The position numbers and the translations under genes are program-made. The notes under the pieces were generated by a model. It had not been told where the DNA came from. It was given only the letters and a program-made list of their open reading frames with translations, and made no database searches. Shown piece by piece: positions 1 to 9,035 of a stretch of DNA of 64,000 nucleotides. The stretch lies in NCBI RefSeq assembly GCF_019511445.1, contig NZ_JAEUAN010000008.1:1-64000 (forward strand). The letters are read 5' to 3'. This DNA comes from Aliirhizobium wenxiniae (GTDB lineage Bacteria; Pseudomonadota; Alphaproteobacteria; Rhizobiales; Rhizobiaceae). How positions within the stretch are numbered: the first letter of the stretch is position 1; each line of letters begins with the position of its first letter.

Positions 1-198
1 GCTGGTCGCGAACAGCAACGCAGCAAGGGCGGCCCCCGACGGACCGGGCAGAAAGATCATATGTTCGGCATTCGGGACGGCAGTACTGCGAACGGCTATC
101 AGAAGCGTAGCCGCAAGCCGAGGACAGATTATATGAACGATCCGGCAGTGATTGCACGGCGAGAGAAAGCGTTATTGAGGCGGCCAGCGGCGGAATAA
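1..198 (+). CDS. Possible 3' end of a gene cut by the window edge
   Basis: The first frame is open from base 1 to a TAA at 196-198, giving 65 residues rich in Arg and Lys. It is followed after six bases by the convergent end of the next gene. I recognise no family. In GC-rich DNA an open stretch of 65 codons is not strong evidence, so this is only a candidate C-terminal fragment. Confidence 0.25.
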   Translation, partial: AGREQQRSKGGPRRTGQKDHMFGIRDGSTANGYQKRSRKPRTDYMNDPAVIARREKALLRRPAAE

Positions 199-204
199 GG
201 ATCG

Positions 205-942
205 TCAGTGCACGCCGATGTCGCTTTGCGTATCTGATTCCAGCTGCAGACAGGCGGACCAGAGCGGCGTTTTGTGGAAGGAGCCGTCTTGGAAAAGCGT
301 GAGCCCTTCTCTTGCTTCATAGAGCAGGCCCAACCAGCACAGGCGCCGCAGGACGCCATATAGGATATCGGATTTCAGCTCCCAGGCTTCCAGGGTCATT
401 TCGGTGTCGGACAGGGGAGCGAACTCTGGCTTGAGGATTTTCACAACATCCAAAGGCGTGCAACCTTCTCTGGCCTTGATATTGAGAAGGTTGAGGAACA
501 TGCGCCACCAGCGCAATCGCGCCTGAACGTCCTCTTGCCGATCGGTCACATGGACATAGGAATAGAGATAATCCGTGGCGATCAGATCGAAGAAGGCTTG
601 CGGGTTCACCAGAAACTCGCGTCCGCGTCTGGTTGGCAGCAGCACATCCTTTTTCCGGCGAAGAAGCTTCATGTGGCGGGTCATGTCCCGCACGACCCAG
701 AGCGGCGGCATGTCGCTTTCGTTCAGAACTTTGTTCATGCTGTAGAGGTCTACGGCCGTGAAGTCGGGCCAGAGGAAGTTCACAGCGGCCCAATGCACGA
801 ATTTGCGGTTCATGGCGCCGGTCGCGGTCAATCCTATGCCGCCCTCACCGTCGGCATAGGCAACGGACAGCAGCATGCCGCGAAGAAGAGGTGACAGCGC
901 GGCGACATCGACGTTACCCTGCAGCTTGATTTCCGGAAGCAT
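205..942 (-). CDS. Hypothetical protein, possibly winged-helix
   Basis: A 245-residue soluble protein with no signal peptide or membrane segment. I do not recognise the family. Two stretches look like winged-helix elements: residues 36-53, where LTATGAMNRK resembles the end of a recognition helix, and residues 83-112, where a basic helix is followed by LLPTRRGREFL, a typical wing-and-helix pattern. The C-terminal half is alpha-helical and Leu/Trp-rich. It starts with ATG at 942 and stands alone on its strand beside an insertion-sequence remnant, so it may be accessory. DNA binding is an inference from pattern only. Confidence 0.6.
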   Translation of the reverse strand: MLPEIKLQGNVDVAALSPLLRGMLLSVAYADGEGGIGLTATGAMNRKFVHWAAVNFLWPDFTAVDLYSMNKVLNESDMPPLWVVRDMTRHMKLLRRKKDVLLPTRRGREFLVNPQAFFDLIATDYLYSYVHVTDRQEDVQARLRWWRMFLNLLNIKAREGCTPLDVVKILKPEFAPLSDTEMTLEAWELKSDILYGVLRRLCWLGLLYEAREGLTLFQDGSFHKTPLWSACLQLESDTQSDIGVH

Positions 943-1235
943 CGCGCGGCTTTGATCCCTACCCGCCCAATGCGGTGTAAACGAGTATCAGCCGACAACG
1001 ACACAATTGCCACTGAGAAATCTAAAGCCAAAGGGAGCGTCATCACCCGCCCCCGCTCCTCCCTTGCAACCCGGCCCAGCCGGTCGGATCGGGGGCTGAT
1101 CGTCGGAGCCAGTGTCGCATCTCTAACTGGCCGACAGCGTCGCAGCCCTATCCAGCTTTGACATCTGTTGTAGCCGCAAAGTTAGAATGTCCTAATTCAG
1201 CAAAGTTGGAATGTCACACTCCCCGGGTCTGAACG
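943..1235. other. Intergenic region with insertion-sequence end
   Basis: No convincing gene. The last 60 bases carry two near-identical 16-base direct repeats that precede a transposase remnant, so this part is probably the end of a decayed insertion sequence. Nothing recognisable was seen in 943-1170. Confidence 0.4.
1177..1216 (+). repeat. Direct repeats at an insertion-sequence end
   Basis: CAAAGTTAGAATGTCC at 1177-1192 is repeated as CAAAGTTGGAATGTCA at 1201-1216 (14 of 16 bases match, 24-base period). Iterated motifs of this kind sit at the outer ends of some insertion sequences, and here they lie just upstream of a transposase N-terminus. Confidence 0.5.
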
Positions 1236-1475
1236 ATGCCTGGGAGAATGCAGATGGGATTGATTGCGATGAGCGAGCGCGATCTGCAGCGGATCGAGGT
1301 TTTGTCGAAAGTCGGCGGCGGCCGGATGACGACGGTGTCAGCGGCACATGTGCTTGACCTGAGCGAGCGTCCGGTGCGTCAGCGGCAGGTTCGAATATGC
1401 GACAAAACGTCAAGATTTTCGCCTAAAGACAGCGCGCGTCATGTCAATGACGCCAGCAACCAATTGATAATATGA
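1236..1475 (+). pseudogene. Transposase remnant (ISNCY-like N-terminus)
   Basis: The frame starts at 1236 and the readable part is about 50 residues: MSERDLQRIEVLSKV, then a TTVSAAHVLDLSERPVRQRQ segment. This is the N-terminal helix-turn-helix of ISNCY-type transposases, which normally continues as LSERQVRRLL and on for about 400 residues. Similarity is lost after about 1395 and the frame stops at 1475, so catalytic DDE residues are absent. With the repeats at 1177-1216 this is the left end of a broken insertion sequence. The exact family is a judgement from memory. Confidence 0.6.
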
Positions 1476-1750
1476 GATTTTTTGCAACACGCCATAATCA
1501 TTATCTTTGGTAATTACAGTGATCCGATAAATTCAATTTTTTAAACGTCACATCTCTGCCACACAGTTTACAGGCGACTTCATTCGAAGTGAAAAGCAAA
1601 TTCAGATCAAGTATTTCACGTGGATAAATCAATTATCCCCGTTTGATCGAGTGCGTATTTTGAATTCTCGATGTGTTGCTCTGAGGAAATAATTTTAAAG
1701 GCACAGGACATGACTCCATTCATTGGAGATTTACTGGGGAGAGAGCAAAT
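1476..1750. other. AT-rich upstream region of the CitMHS gene
   Basis: This 275-base stretch is clearly richer in A and T than its surroundings and holds no gene. It presumably contains the promoter of the downstream catabolic cluster. I could not fix a -35/-10 pair with confidence. A ribosome binding site GGGGAGAG lies at 1736-1743. Confidence 0.4.
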
Positions 1751-3079
1751 ATGCTAGCAATTCTTGGACTGATTACAATACTTGTATTGTTGATTGTCAT
1801 ACTGACAAACAAGTTGTCACCACTGGTTGCCCTTATCGTGATCCCGATCATTGCATCGCTGATTGGTGGTTTTGGGGCAGAAACCGCGACTTTCATCGTC
1901 AGTGGCGTCAAAAATATTGCGCCAACGGCAGCGATGTTCGTCTTTGCCATCGTCTTCTTCGGTGTGTTGACCGATGCCGGCATGATGGATCCGATCATCG
2001 ACCGTATTCTCAAGGCCGTGGGCCTGAAACCGACCCGAATCGTTGTCGGTTCCGCGTTGCTGGCACTGATCATCCACCTGGATGGATCCGGTGCAGTCAC
2101 CTTCCTTGTCACCATTCCTGCCATGCTGCCTTTGTATGACCGTCTCGGCATGCAGCGCCGTGTTCTGGCGCTTGTCGTCGCCATGGCCGCAGGTGTGAAC
2201 TTCTTGCCCTGGACCGGCCCTGTTCTGCGTGCCTCGGCTGCTTTGAACGTGCCGGTATCATCGATCTTCACGCCGCTCTTCGTCGTGCAAATTGTTGGCT
2301 TGGTCTTCGTTTTCGCCACCGCCTGGTACATGGGTAAGCGCGAAGAGCGTCGCCTTGGCCTTGGCGCCGGTGCCACGGTTGCCGCCGCAGGCGAAGGTTC
2401 GGAAGGCGCCTACAAGCGCGAGCTGACCGACGCCGAAAAGGAAATCCGTCGCCCTCACCTCTTCTGGGTCAATATCATCCTGGCGCTTGCGATCCTCGGT
2501 ACAATGATCTCGGGTTATGTCGATGCCGCTCCGATGTTCATGATCGGTACCGTGCTTGCCCTGATGATCAACTATCCGCAGGTCAAGGATCAGAAGGCTC
2601 GCGTCGATGCCCATGCAAAGGCCGCGCTGATGATGGCTTCCATCCTCTTCGCCGCTGGCGCTTTCACCGGCATCATGGGCGGAACGGGCATGATCAAGGC
2701 CATGGCTGCAGCCGGCGCAACCTACGTTCCGGCAGACCACGCGCAGGCCATTCCCTTCATCACCGGTATTCTGTCGATGCCGCTCAGCCTGCTGTTCGAC
2801 CCCGACTCCTACTACTTCGGTGTCATGCCGGTTCTGGCAAATGTCTATCACAGCTTCGGTGGTGACCCGATCCACGTCGCCCAGGCCTCCATTCTCGGCC
2901 AGATGACCACCGGCTTCCCTGTCAGCCCGCTGACGCCCGCCACCTTCCTCATCATGGGTCTCACCGGCGTCAGCCTCGGTGAACACCAGAAACTGGCTAT
3001 CCCATTCCTCTTCGCTGCCACGGTCCTGATGACCATTACCGCAGTGATCCTGGGTGTCATCCCATCCCCATTCGGATGA
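1751..3079 (+). CDS. CitMHS-family organic-acid transporter
   Basis: A 442-residue inner-membrane transporter with about eleven to twelve hydrophobic segments along its length, matching the CitMHS family (Bacillus CitM/CitH), which carries citrate complexed to divalent metals in symport with protons. The N-terminal half has the conserved loops [13 protein letters not shown] and [20 protein letters not shown]; the C-terminal half has [11 protein letters not shown] and [16 protein letters not shown]. The start has GGGGAGAG eight bases upstream. It is followed after 37 bases by an AtuA-like gene and then a CoA-transferase and thiolase, so its substrate is probably the acid those enzymes degrade. 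Whether that is citrate itself or another carboxylate cannot be read from sequence. Confidence 0.88.
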   Translation: MLAILGLITILVLLIVILTNKLSPLVALIVIPIIASLIGGFGAETATFIVSGVKNIAPTAAMFVFAIVFFGVLTDAGMMDPIIDRILKAVGLKPTRIVVGSALLALIIHLDGSGAVTFLVTIPAMLPLYDRLGMQRRVLALVVAMAAGVNFLPWTGPVLRASAALNVPVSSIFTPLFVVQIVGLVFVFATAWYMGKREERRLGLGAGATVAAAGEGSEGAYKRELTDAEKEIRRPHLFWVNIILALAILGTMISGYVDAAPMFMIGTVLALMINYPQVKDQKARVDAHAKAALMMASILFAAGAFTGIMGGTGMIKAMAAAGATYVPADHAQAIPFITGILSMPLSLLFDPDSYYFGVMPVLANVYHSFGGDPIHVAQASILGQMTTGFPVSPLTPATFLIMGLTGVSLGEHQKLAIPFLFAATVLMTITAVILGVIPSPFG

Positions 3080-3116
3080 GCCGCGCCCACCTGATTTGAA
3101 ATAAGGAGTTATAATA

Positions 3117-4454
3117 ATGCGTTTTATTCGCATCGGATCCGGAGCCGGATATTCCGGCGATCGCATCGAGCCGGCGGTGGAACTCGCCGAAAAAGGCAAC
3201 ATCAACTACCTCGTTTTCGAATGCCTGGCAGAGCGCACCATCGCGATCGCCCAGAACGCCAAGCTGAACGACCCGACCAAGGGTTATGACCCGCTGCTCA
3301 CCGAACGTTTCGAAGCCGTGCTGCCGATCTGCAAGAAGAACGGCATCAAGATCATCACCAACATGGGTGCCGCAAATCCGCAGGCCGGCGCCGCCAAGGT
3401 TCGCGAAATTGCCACCCGCCTGGGCCTCGGCAAGCTCAAGATTGCAGCGATCTCCGGCGATGATGTCGTCGAAGCCCTGAAAGTCAGCGACACGAAGATC
3501 CTGGAAACCGGCGCTCCGGCTTCCAGCATGGCCTCCGTTCTGGTCTCGGCCAATGCCTATGTCGGTGCTGCACCAATGGTTGAGGCTCTTGCCAATGGTG
3601 CCGACGTCATCATCACCGGCCGCGTTGCCGATCCGTCGATGTTCCTCGCTCCGCAGATCCATGAATTTGGCTGGTCGCAGGATGACTGGGACAAGATCGG
3701 CAAGGGTACGGCTGTCGGCCATCTGCTGGAATGCGGTGGTCAGGTCACCGGTGGCTATTACGCCGAGCCCGGAAAAAAGGATGTTGCAGATCTCGCCCGC
3801 CTCGGCTTCCCGATTGCGGAAGTCTCCGAAGACGGTGCGATCGTCATCACCAAGGTCGAAGGTTCGGGTGGCACGGTTACCGAGCACACCTGCAAGGAAC
3901 AGATCCTCTATGAGGTTCATGACCCCAAGACCTACCTGACACCGGATGTGACTGCCGATTTCTCGCAGATCACCTTTACCGAAATCGCTCCCAATCGCAT
4001 CCAGGTCGGTGGCGTAACCGGCCGTGCCCGCACTGACACCCTCAAGGTTTCGGTCGGCTATAACGACGGCTACATGGGTGAAGGCCAGATTTCCTATGCC
4101 GGTCCCGGCGCTTTGGCCCGCGGTCAGCTCGCACTTGAGATCGTCAAGGAACGGCTGAAGATTACCGGCGTCAAGGCAAACGAGCTGCGTTTCGACCTGA
4201 TCGGCGTCAACTCGATCCACGCTGACGTTCTGGCCCCTGCTCCCGAACCGACAGAAGTTCGTGTTCGCGTCACCGGCCGTTGCGACAGCATGAAAGAAGC
4301 CGTGCGTATCGGCAATGAAGTCGAGACGCTCTACACCAATGGCCCTGCCAGCGGTGGTGGTGCAACAAAATCGGCCAAGCAGGTGGTTGCGATGCTTTCC
4401 GCGCTCTTCCCACGCGACAAGGTCGTTCCCGTCATCGAATATCTGGAGGCTTAA
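3117..4454 (+). CDS. AtuA-like (DUF1446) acyl-degradation protein
   Basis: 445 residues matching the AtuA/DUF1446 family, named from the acyclic terpene utilisation cluster of Pseudomonas. The N-terminus RIGSGAGYSGDRIEPA and the segments NYLVFECLAERT, KIITNMGAANP, VIITGRVADPSMFLAP and LLECGGQVTGGYY are family hallmarks. The biochemical activity of AtuA is not firmly established; it occurs with CoA-dependent catabolic enzymes. A good Shine-Dalgarno AAGGAG lies at 3103-3108. The protein lacks the small C-terminal domain fused in longer AtuA proteins of about 590 residues; that domain appears as the next gene four bases downstream. Cytoplasmic, no signal peptide. Confidence 0.85.
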   Translation: MRFIRIGSGAGYSGDRIEPAVELAEKGNINYLVFECLAERTIAIAQNAKLNDPTKGYDPLLTERFEAVLPICKKNGIKIITNMGAANPQAGAAKVREIATRLGLGKLKIAAISGDDVVEALKVSDTKILETGAPASSMASVLVSANAYVGAAPMVEALANGADVIITGRVADPSMFLAPQIHEFGWSQDDWDKIGKGTAVGHLLECGGQVTGGYYAEPGKKDVADLARLGFPIAEVSEDGAIVITKVEGSGGTVTEHTCKEQILYEVHDPKTYLTPDVTADFSQITFTEIAPNRIQVGGVTGRARTDTLKVSVGYNDGYMGEGQISYAGPGALARGQLALEIVKERLKITGVKANELRFDLIGVNSIHADVLAPAPEPTEVRVRVTGRCDSMKEAVRIGNEVETLYTNGPASGGGATKSAKQVVAMLSALFPRDKVVPVIEYLEA

Positions 4455-4458
4455 GGCT

Positions 4459-4770
4459 ATGAAACTCTTCGACATCGCCCATTCCCGCACAGGCGACAAG
4501 GGCAACATCTCCAACATCTCCGTCATCGTTTATGACCAGAAGGATTACGAACGCGTCCGCGAATACGTCACGCCCGAACGGGTCAAGGCGCATTTCAAGG
4601 GCATCGTCAACGGCGAGGTCGTTCGTTACGAGATCCCGACGCTCGGCGCACTCAACTTCGTCATGCAGGATGCGCTTGGTGGCGGTGTGACACGTTCGCT
4701 TGCCCTCGACGCACACGGCAAGTGCCTGGCCTCCGCGCTTCTTGCGATGGACATTCCGGCCAAGAACTGA
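4459..4770 (+). CDS. AtuA-related small subunit
   Basis: A 103-residue protein beginning MKLFDIAHSRTGDKG. It corresponds to the C-terminal ferredoxin-fold-like domain of full-length AtuA proteins, encoded here as a separate gene. I chose ATG at 4459, four bases after the preceding stop, because the family similarity begins exactly there; the frame is open further upstream, but that part only shadows the previous gene. Visible family motifs include GDKGNISNISV near the N-terminus and LGALNFVMQDALGGG near residues 67-81. It probably forms a complex with the AtuA-like protein. The reaction is unknown. Confidence 0.8.
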   Translation: MKLFDIAHSRTGDKGNISNISVIVYDQKDYERVREYVTPERVKAHFKGIVNGEVVRYEIPTLGALNFVMQDALGGGVTRSLALDAHGKCLASALLAMDIPAKN

Positions 4771-4837
4771 AGCGCCAAAGGTGCGGGCAGTCTGACTGTT
4801 TGCGGGCTGCCCCGCCTCCCCCGAAGAGGAAAAATCC

Positions 4838-5497
4838 ATGTCAAAAGTAAGTAGCGTCTCGGCTGCAGTCGAAAAGATCCCGGATGGCGCGGTATTGATG
4901 ATCGGCGGCTTCATGGGCGCGGGCACCCCGCCAATGCTGATCGACGAACTGGTCCGCCAGGGCAAGAAGAACCTGACGGTGATCGCCAATGATACGGCCC
5001 GTCCCGGTGTGGGCATCGGCAAGCTGATCGATGCCGGTCTGGTGAAGAAGGTGATCGCCAGCCATATCGGCACCAATCCGCAGACCCAGAAGCTGATGAT
5101 CGCAGGCGAACTCGAGGTCGATCTCGTTCCGCAGGGAACGCTGGCCGAACGGGTGCGTGCAGGTGGTTCAGGGCTTGGCGGCGTGTTGACGCCGACGGGT
5201 GTCGGCACGACGGCCGCCGAAGGCAAGAAGACCGTAGAATTGAACGGCGTCACCTATCTCGTCGAAGAAGCCATCAAGGCCGATATCGCGCTGATCTCTG
5301 CCCGCAGCGCCGACTATTCCGGCAACCTGCGCTATTCGCTGACCTCGCGCAACTTCAACCCGCTGATGGCGCTTGCCGCCGAACTGGTGATTGCCGAGCC
5401 GAACGAGATCTTACCCGTCGGCTGCATCGAACCCGATGCGGTCGTTACCCCGCATGTGCTCGTCGACGTGATCGTTGTGAAGGGAGCGGAGAAATGA
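4838..5497 (+). CDS. atoD: 3-oxoacid/acetate CoA-transferase subunit A
   Basis: 219 residues of the SCOT/AtoD type (class I CoA-transferase alpha subunit). The glycine-rich [16 protein letters not shown] near residues 22-37, [12 protein letters not shown], and [18 protein letters not shown] are typical. The alpha subunit pairs with AtoA to move CoA from a donor such as acetyl- or succinyl-CoA onto a carboxylic acid. A ribosome site GAAGAGG precedes the ATG. Its stop overlaps the start of the beta subunit gene (ATGA), a usual arrangement for 1:1 subunits. The acceptor acid is not defined by sequence; acetoacetate is the default, but the CitMHS and AtuA neighbours suggest another substrate is possible. 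Confidence 0.9.
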   Translation: MSKVSSVSAAVEKIPDGAVLMIGGFMGAGTPPMLIDELVRQGKKNLTVIANDTARPGVGIGKLIDAGLVKKVIASHIGTNPQTQKLMIAGELEVDLVPQGTLAERVRAGGSGLGGVLTPTGVGTTAAEGKKTVELNGVTYLVEEAIKADIALISARSADYSGNLRYSLTSRNFNPLMALAAELVIAEPNEILPVGCIEPDAVVTPHVLVDVIVVKGAEK

Positions 5498-6150
5498 ACG
5501 ACAAGGAAATTATCGCCCGGCGCGTGGCGCTGGAACTGAAGCGCGGCTCTCTGGTCAATCTGGGTATCGGGCTTCCCACCATGGTCGCCAGCTACCTGCC
5601 CGCCGATGCCGGCATCTCCTTCCAGTCGGAAAACGGTATTATCGGCATGAGTGCCCTGCCCGATCCAGGGCTTGCCGGCGCCGACCTCACCGATGCCGGC
5701 GGTTCGCCGATCGGCGCCCTTCCCGGTGCCTGCGCCTTCGATAGCGCCATGTCCTTTGCGCTCATCCGTGGTGGCCATCTCGATGTGACCGTTCTTGGCG
5801 GTCTGCAGGTCGACGAGGAAGGCCAGCTCGCCAACTGGATGGTGCCGGGCAAGATGGTGCCGGGCATGGGCGGCGCGATGGACCTGGTTTCGGGTGCCAA
5901 GCGTGTGATCGTTGCCATGACCCACACGGCCAAGGGCGCACCGAAGATCCTCAAGAAATGCACGCTTCCGCTGACGTCGGTTCGCCGCGTCGATCTGGTC
6001 GTCACGGAAATGGCCGTGATCCAGCCGACAGACGACGGGCTTGTGCTTCTGGAAACCGCTCCGGGCGTGACGGTCGATCAGGTTGTCGCCGCGTCGGAAG
6101 CCAAACTGTTAATGCCGAAGGCTCCAGGCGTGATGGGCATCGCAGCCTGA
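5494..6150 (+). CDS. atoA: 3-oxoacid/acetate CoA-transferase subunit B
   Basis: 218 residues, the beta subunit of a class I CoA-transferase. GIGLPTMVA at residues 24-32 and SENGIIGM at 45-52 mark the family, and Glu46 is the residue expected to form the gamma-glutamyl-CoA thioester. [18 protein letters not shown] and [14 protein letters not shown] are also conserved. It overlaps subunit A by four bases and must act with it in the cytoplasm. A hairpin follows in the 175-base gap before the thiolase, which may separate expression of the two. Confidence 0.92.
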   Translation: MNDKEIIARRVALELKRGSLVNLGIGLPTMVASYLPADAGISFQSENGIIGMSALPDPGLAGADLTDAGGSPIGALPGACAFDSAMSFALIRGGHLDVTVLGGLQVDEEGQLANWMVPGKMVPGMGGAMDLVSGAKRVIVAMTHTAKGAPKILKKCTLPLTSVRRVDLVVTEMAVIQPTDDGLVLLETAPGVTVDQVVAASEAKLLMPKAPGVMGIAA

Positions 6151-6161
6151 CCTGTCGGTTT

Positions 6162-6201
6162 GCGGGAGGGGTGGTATCCTCTCCTCCGTCGTCCCTCCCG
6201 C
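6162..6201 (+). terminator. Hairpin between CoA-transferase and thiolase genes
   Basis: GCGGGAGGG at 6162-6170 pairs perfectly with CCCTCCCGC at 6193-6201 across a 22-base loop. There is no T-run, so it may be a weak terminator, an attenuator or an RNA-processing site rather than a full stop. Confidence 0.4.
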
Positions 6202-6325
6202 GTCATTCCGGCTCAAACCGAGCCATTGTAATGTCGAGGCGTGGATTTCCTGCGCCATCTTCTCTCTTTCGCTGCAGATGAAGTCCGGAAGGTCGTTTCA
6301 CTCATGCGGCAGGATCGGAAAAACC

Positions 6326-7498
6326 ATGACCAATATCGTAATCGTATCGGCCGCCCGCACGGCGATCGGCAAGTTCATGGGTGGGCTTTCCACCCTTCCC
6401 GCCAGCCAGCTGGGGTCTATCGTCATCCGCGAGGCTCTCGAACGCGCCAAGCTTGAAGCCTCCGCCGTCTCCGACGTCGTGCTCGGCCATGTGCTGAGCG
6501 CCGGCCAGGGCCAGAACACCGCCCGCCAGGCTTCCGTTGCCGCCGGCATTCCGATGGAGGCCACAGCGCTCACCATCAATCAGGTCTGCGGTTCGGGCCT
6601 TCGCGCGGTCGCGCTTGGCGCCCAGTCGATCCTTGCCGGCGATGCCGATGTGGTCGTGGCTGGCGGCCAGGAGAACATGAGCCTTGCCCCGCATGCAGCC
6701 GTGTTGCGCACCGGCGTCAAGATGGGCTCGGCCGAGTTCGTCGACACGATGATCCGCGATGGTCTGTGGGATGCGTTCAACGACTACCACATGGGCATCA
6801 CTGCCGAAAACGTCGCCGAGAAATACAAGCTCACCCGCGAAGAGCAGGATGCCTTCGCGCTCGCCTCGCAGACCAAGGCTGCAGCCGCGATCGCTGAAGG
6901 CCGGTTCAAGGCGGAAATCGTTCCGGTAACGATCAAAACCCGCAAAGGCGATATCATCGTCGATACCGACGAGAACCCGCGCGCCACGACGCTCGACGTT
7001 CTGGCCGGGCTCAAGCCTGCCTTCAAGAAGGACGGCACGGTAACGGCCGGCAATGCCTCGGGCCTCAATGACGGTGCGGCCGCCGTGGTGCTGATGCGCG
7101 AGGACGAAGCTGCCCGCCGTGGTCTCACCCCGCTTGCCCGGATCGCCTCGTTCGCGACGATGGGCGTCGATGCCTCGATCATGGGCACGGGTCCGATCCC
7201 GGCCTCGCGCAAGGCGCTGGAACGGGCCGGCTGGAACATCAACGACCTCGACCTGATTGAGGCCAATGAGGCGTTTGCGGCACAGGCGCTTTCGGTCAAC
7301 CGCGAACTCGGCTGGGATCCAGCCAAGGTCAACGTCAATGGCGGCGCAATCGCCATCGGCCATCCGATCGGTGCTTCCGGCGCCCGCGTTCTCGTCACGC
7401 TCTTGCATGCGCTCAAAGCCCGCAACGCCAGGAAGGGTCTCGCAACGCTCTGCATCGGCGGCGGCATGGGCATCGCTCTTTGCGTCGAGGCGCTCTGA
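6326..7498 (+). CDS. Acetyl-CoA acetyltransferase (thiolase)
   Basis: 390 residues of the biosynthetic/AtoB-type thiolase family. It catalyses the reversible cleavage of acetoacetyl-CoA to two acetyl-CoA. The catalytic set is complete: nucleophile Cys88 in [11 protein letters not shown], His346 in [10 protein letters not shown], and Cys376 in LCIGGGMG. I start it at ATG 6326 ([17 protein letters not shown]), which matches the usual N-terminus; an upstream ATG at 6278 would add 16 unrelated residues. In this position it would complete degradation after CoA-transferase activation. The same enzyme could also feed polyhydroxybutyrate synthesis, but no phb genes are in the window. Confidence 0.93.
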   Translation: MTNIVIVSAARTAIGKFMGGLSTLPASQLGSIVIREALERAKLEASAVSDVVLGHVLSAGQGQNTARQASVAAGIPMEATALTINQVCGSGLRAVALGAQSILAGDADVVVAGGQENMSLAPHAAVLRTGVKMGSAEFVDTMIRDGLWDAFNDYHMGITAENVAEKYKLTREEQDAFALASQTKAAAAIAEGRFKAEIVPVTIKTRKGDIIVDTDENPRATTLDVLAGLKPAFKKDGTVTAGNASGLNDGAAAVVLMREDEAARRGLTPLARIASFATMGVDASIMGTGPIPASRKALERAGWNINDLDLIEANEAFAAQALSVNRELGWDPAKVNVNGGAIAIGHPIGASGARVLVTLLHALKARNARKGLATLCIGGGMGIALCVEAL

Positions 7499-7527
7499 GA
7501 CACCCCTGTGAGGCTTCGGCTTCGCAA

Positions 7528-7558
7528 AGGCGTGGGCATCTGGTGGGTGCCCACGCCT
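7528..7558 (+). terminator. Terminator-like hairpin after the thiolase
   Basis: AGGCGTGGGCA at 7528-7538 and TGCCCACGCCT at 7548-7558 form a perfect 11-base stem with a 9-base loop, 30 bases after the thiolase stop. No T-run follows. It likely ends the CitMHS-to-thiolase transcript before ackA. Confidence 0.55.
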
Positions 7559-7712
7559 CGTCACTTCCCCGGGCGCGCGACTGCAAACGAAGGCCGGTCA
7601 CGTAAACCGAAACAATATTGAAATCGATATCAACAGCACAGGCGCGAGCGGCGACGGTCGTTGCGACGAGGAGCCATGCCTATACGGCACGCCCCGCCAG
7701 AGGATTACATGA

Positions 7713-8915
7713 ATGGCCAAAGATCAGTCACACGTTCTCATCATCAATTGCGGCAGCTCGTCGCTGAAGTTCAGCCTGTTTGCCGGTGAAGATCGCACCG
7801 CAGTCGTTTCAGGCCTCGCCGAAAATCTCGGACAGCCGGAAAGCCGCCTGATCCTCAAGGAAAACGATGCGAAAGTGACGATCGCCCTTGATGGTGGCAG
7901 CCATGACGCAGCGCTGCGCCGTCTGATGGACAGCCTGAAGGAGCGCGATCTGCTGGACGCGATCGGCGCTGTCGGACACCGGATCGTGCATGGCGGCGAG
8001 CGCTTCATTAAGGCAATCCGCCTCGACACCGCTGTTCTCGACGAGATCGATGCCCTCTCCTATCTCGCTCCGCTGCATAACCCGGCGAACGTGCTCGGCG
8101 TGCGCGTCGCCATGGAAGTGCTCGGCTGGGTGCCGCATGTGGCGGTGTTCGACACGTCCTTCCACATGACCATTCCACAAGCAGCACATGCCTATGCCAT
8201 TCCGCAGACCTATCGGGATGCAGGCGTTCGCCGTTACGGCTTTCACGGCACCAGCCACGGCTTTGTCGCGAAAGAAGCGGTCGAACTGCTGGGCCTTGAC
8301 CCCAAGGATCATGGCCTCGTGATTGCCCATCTCGGCAATGGTTCCTCGGCAACAGCAGTCCTGAACGGCGAAAGCGTCGATACATCGATGGGCCTCACCC
8401 CGCTTGAAGGCCTCGTCATGGGCACGCGCTCCGGCGATATCGATCCCGGGGCGATATTCCACATTGCCCGGCAGGAAAAGCTCTCGATCGACGAACTCGA
8501 CACGCTGCTCAACCGCAAGAGCGGCCTGCTCGGCCTTTCCGGCCTTTCCAACGATTGCCGGACGCTCGAAAGTGCGGCAGCTGAAGGCCATGAGGGTGCT
8601 GTCCTGGCACTCGACGCAATGGTCCATCGCTTGGCCCGTTACATCGGCGGTCTTGCCACGTCCCTGCCTCGTCTCGACGCAATCGTATTTACCGGCGGTA
8701 TCGGCGAGAACTCGGCCTCCGTGCGTCGCAAGACGATCGCCCGGCTCAAGGTGCTCGGCATCTCGCTGGACGAAGAAACCAATGGCCAGATGTTCGGTGG
8801 GCGCTGCGGCGTGATCAGCGCCTCCGACAGCCGGACCGCTGTGGCCGTCATCGCCACCAACGAGGAATGGGCCATAGCAAATGAGGCCCGGCCCTATATA
8901 GGTAAGGCTGGCTGA
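7713..8915 (+). CDS. ackA: Acetate kinase
   Basis: 400 residues, the normal length for acetate kinase, which interconverts acetyl phosphate + ADP with acetate + ATP. The ASKHA-fold motifs are in order: INCGSSSLKFSLF at the N-terminus, VGHRIVHGGERF near residue 90, RRYGFHGTSHGFV near 173, IAHLGNGSSATAV near 205, MGTRSGDIDPG near 235, and VFTGGIGENS near 327. The start codon at 7713 has AGAGGA upstream. It is followed by pta with a 120-base gap, giving an ackA-pta order. In rhizobia this pair also dissimilates acetyl phosphate from phosphoketolase; no xfp gene is seen here. Confidence 0.96.
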   Translation: MAKDQSHVLIINCGSSSLKFSLFAGEDRTAVVSGLAENLGQPESRLILKENDAKVTIALDGGSHDAALRRLMDSLKERDLLDAIGAVGHRIVHGGERFIKAIRLDTAVLDEIDALSYLAPLHNPANVLGVRVAMEVLGWVPHVAVFDTSFHMTIPQAAHAYAIPQTYRDAGVRRYGFHGTSHGFVAKEAVELLGLDPKDHGLVIAHLGNGSSATAVLNGESVDTSMGLTPLEGLVMGTRSGDIDPGAIFHIARQEKLSIDELDTLLNRKSGLLGLSGLSNDCRTLESAAAEGHEGAVLALDAMVHRLARYIGGLATSLPRLDAIVFTGGIGENSASVRRKTIARLKVLGISLDEETNGQMFGGRCGVISASDSRTAVAVIATNEEWAIANEARPYIGKAG

Positions 8916-9035
8916 GGCGGAATATCCGAGCAGATTCCGAGGCGTCCGGTTTCCAGATTGGATTGCCGGGCGCTTCAAAATAGATTTTCCCGGCATAGCC
9001 GGAACGGTCATGACAAATCGAAAGGCGATAGTTTC

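Noticed and set aside
3057..4526. 489-codon frame on the - strand opposite the AtuA-like gene
   Set aside because: The + strand gene has family motifs and a ribosome site; the antisense product does not.
8964..8995. TGCCGGG/CCCGGCA hairpin between ackA and pta considered as a terminator
   Set aside because: The stem is only seven bases with an 18-base loop and no T-run, and it would separate two genes expected to be expressed together.
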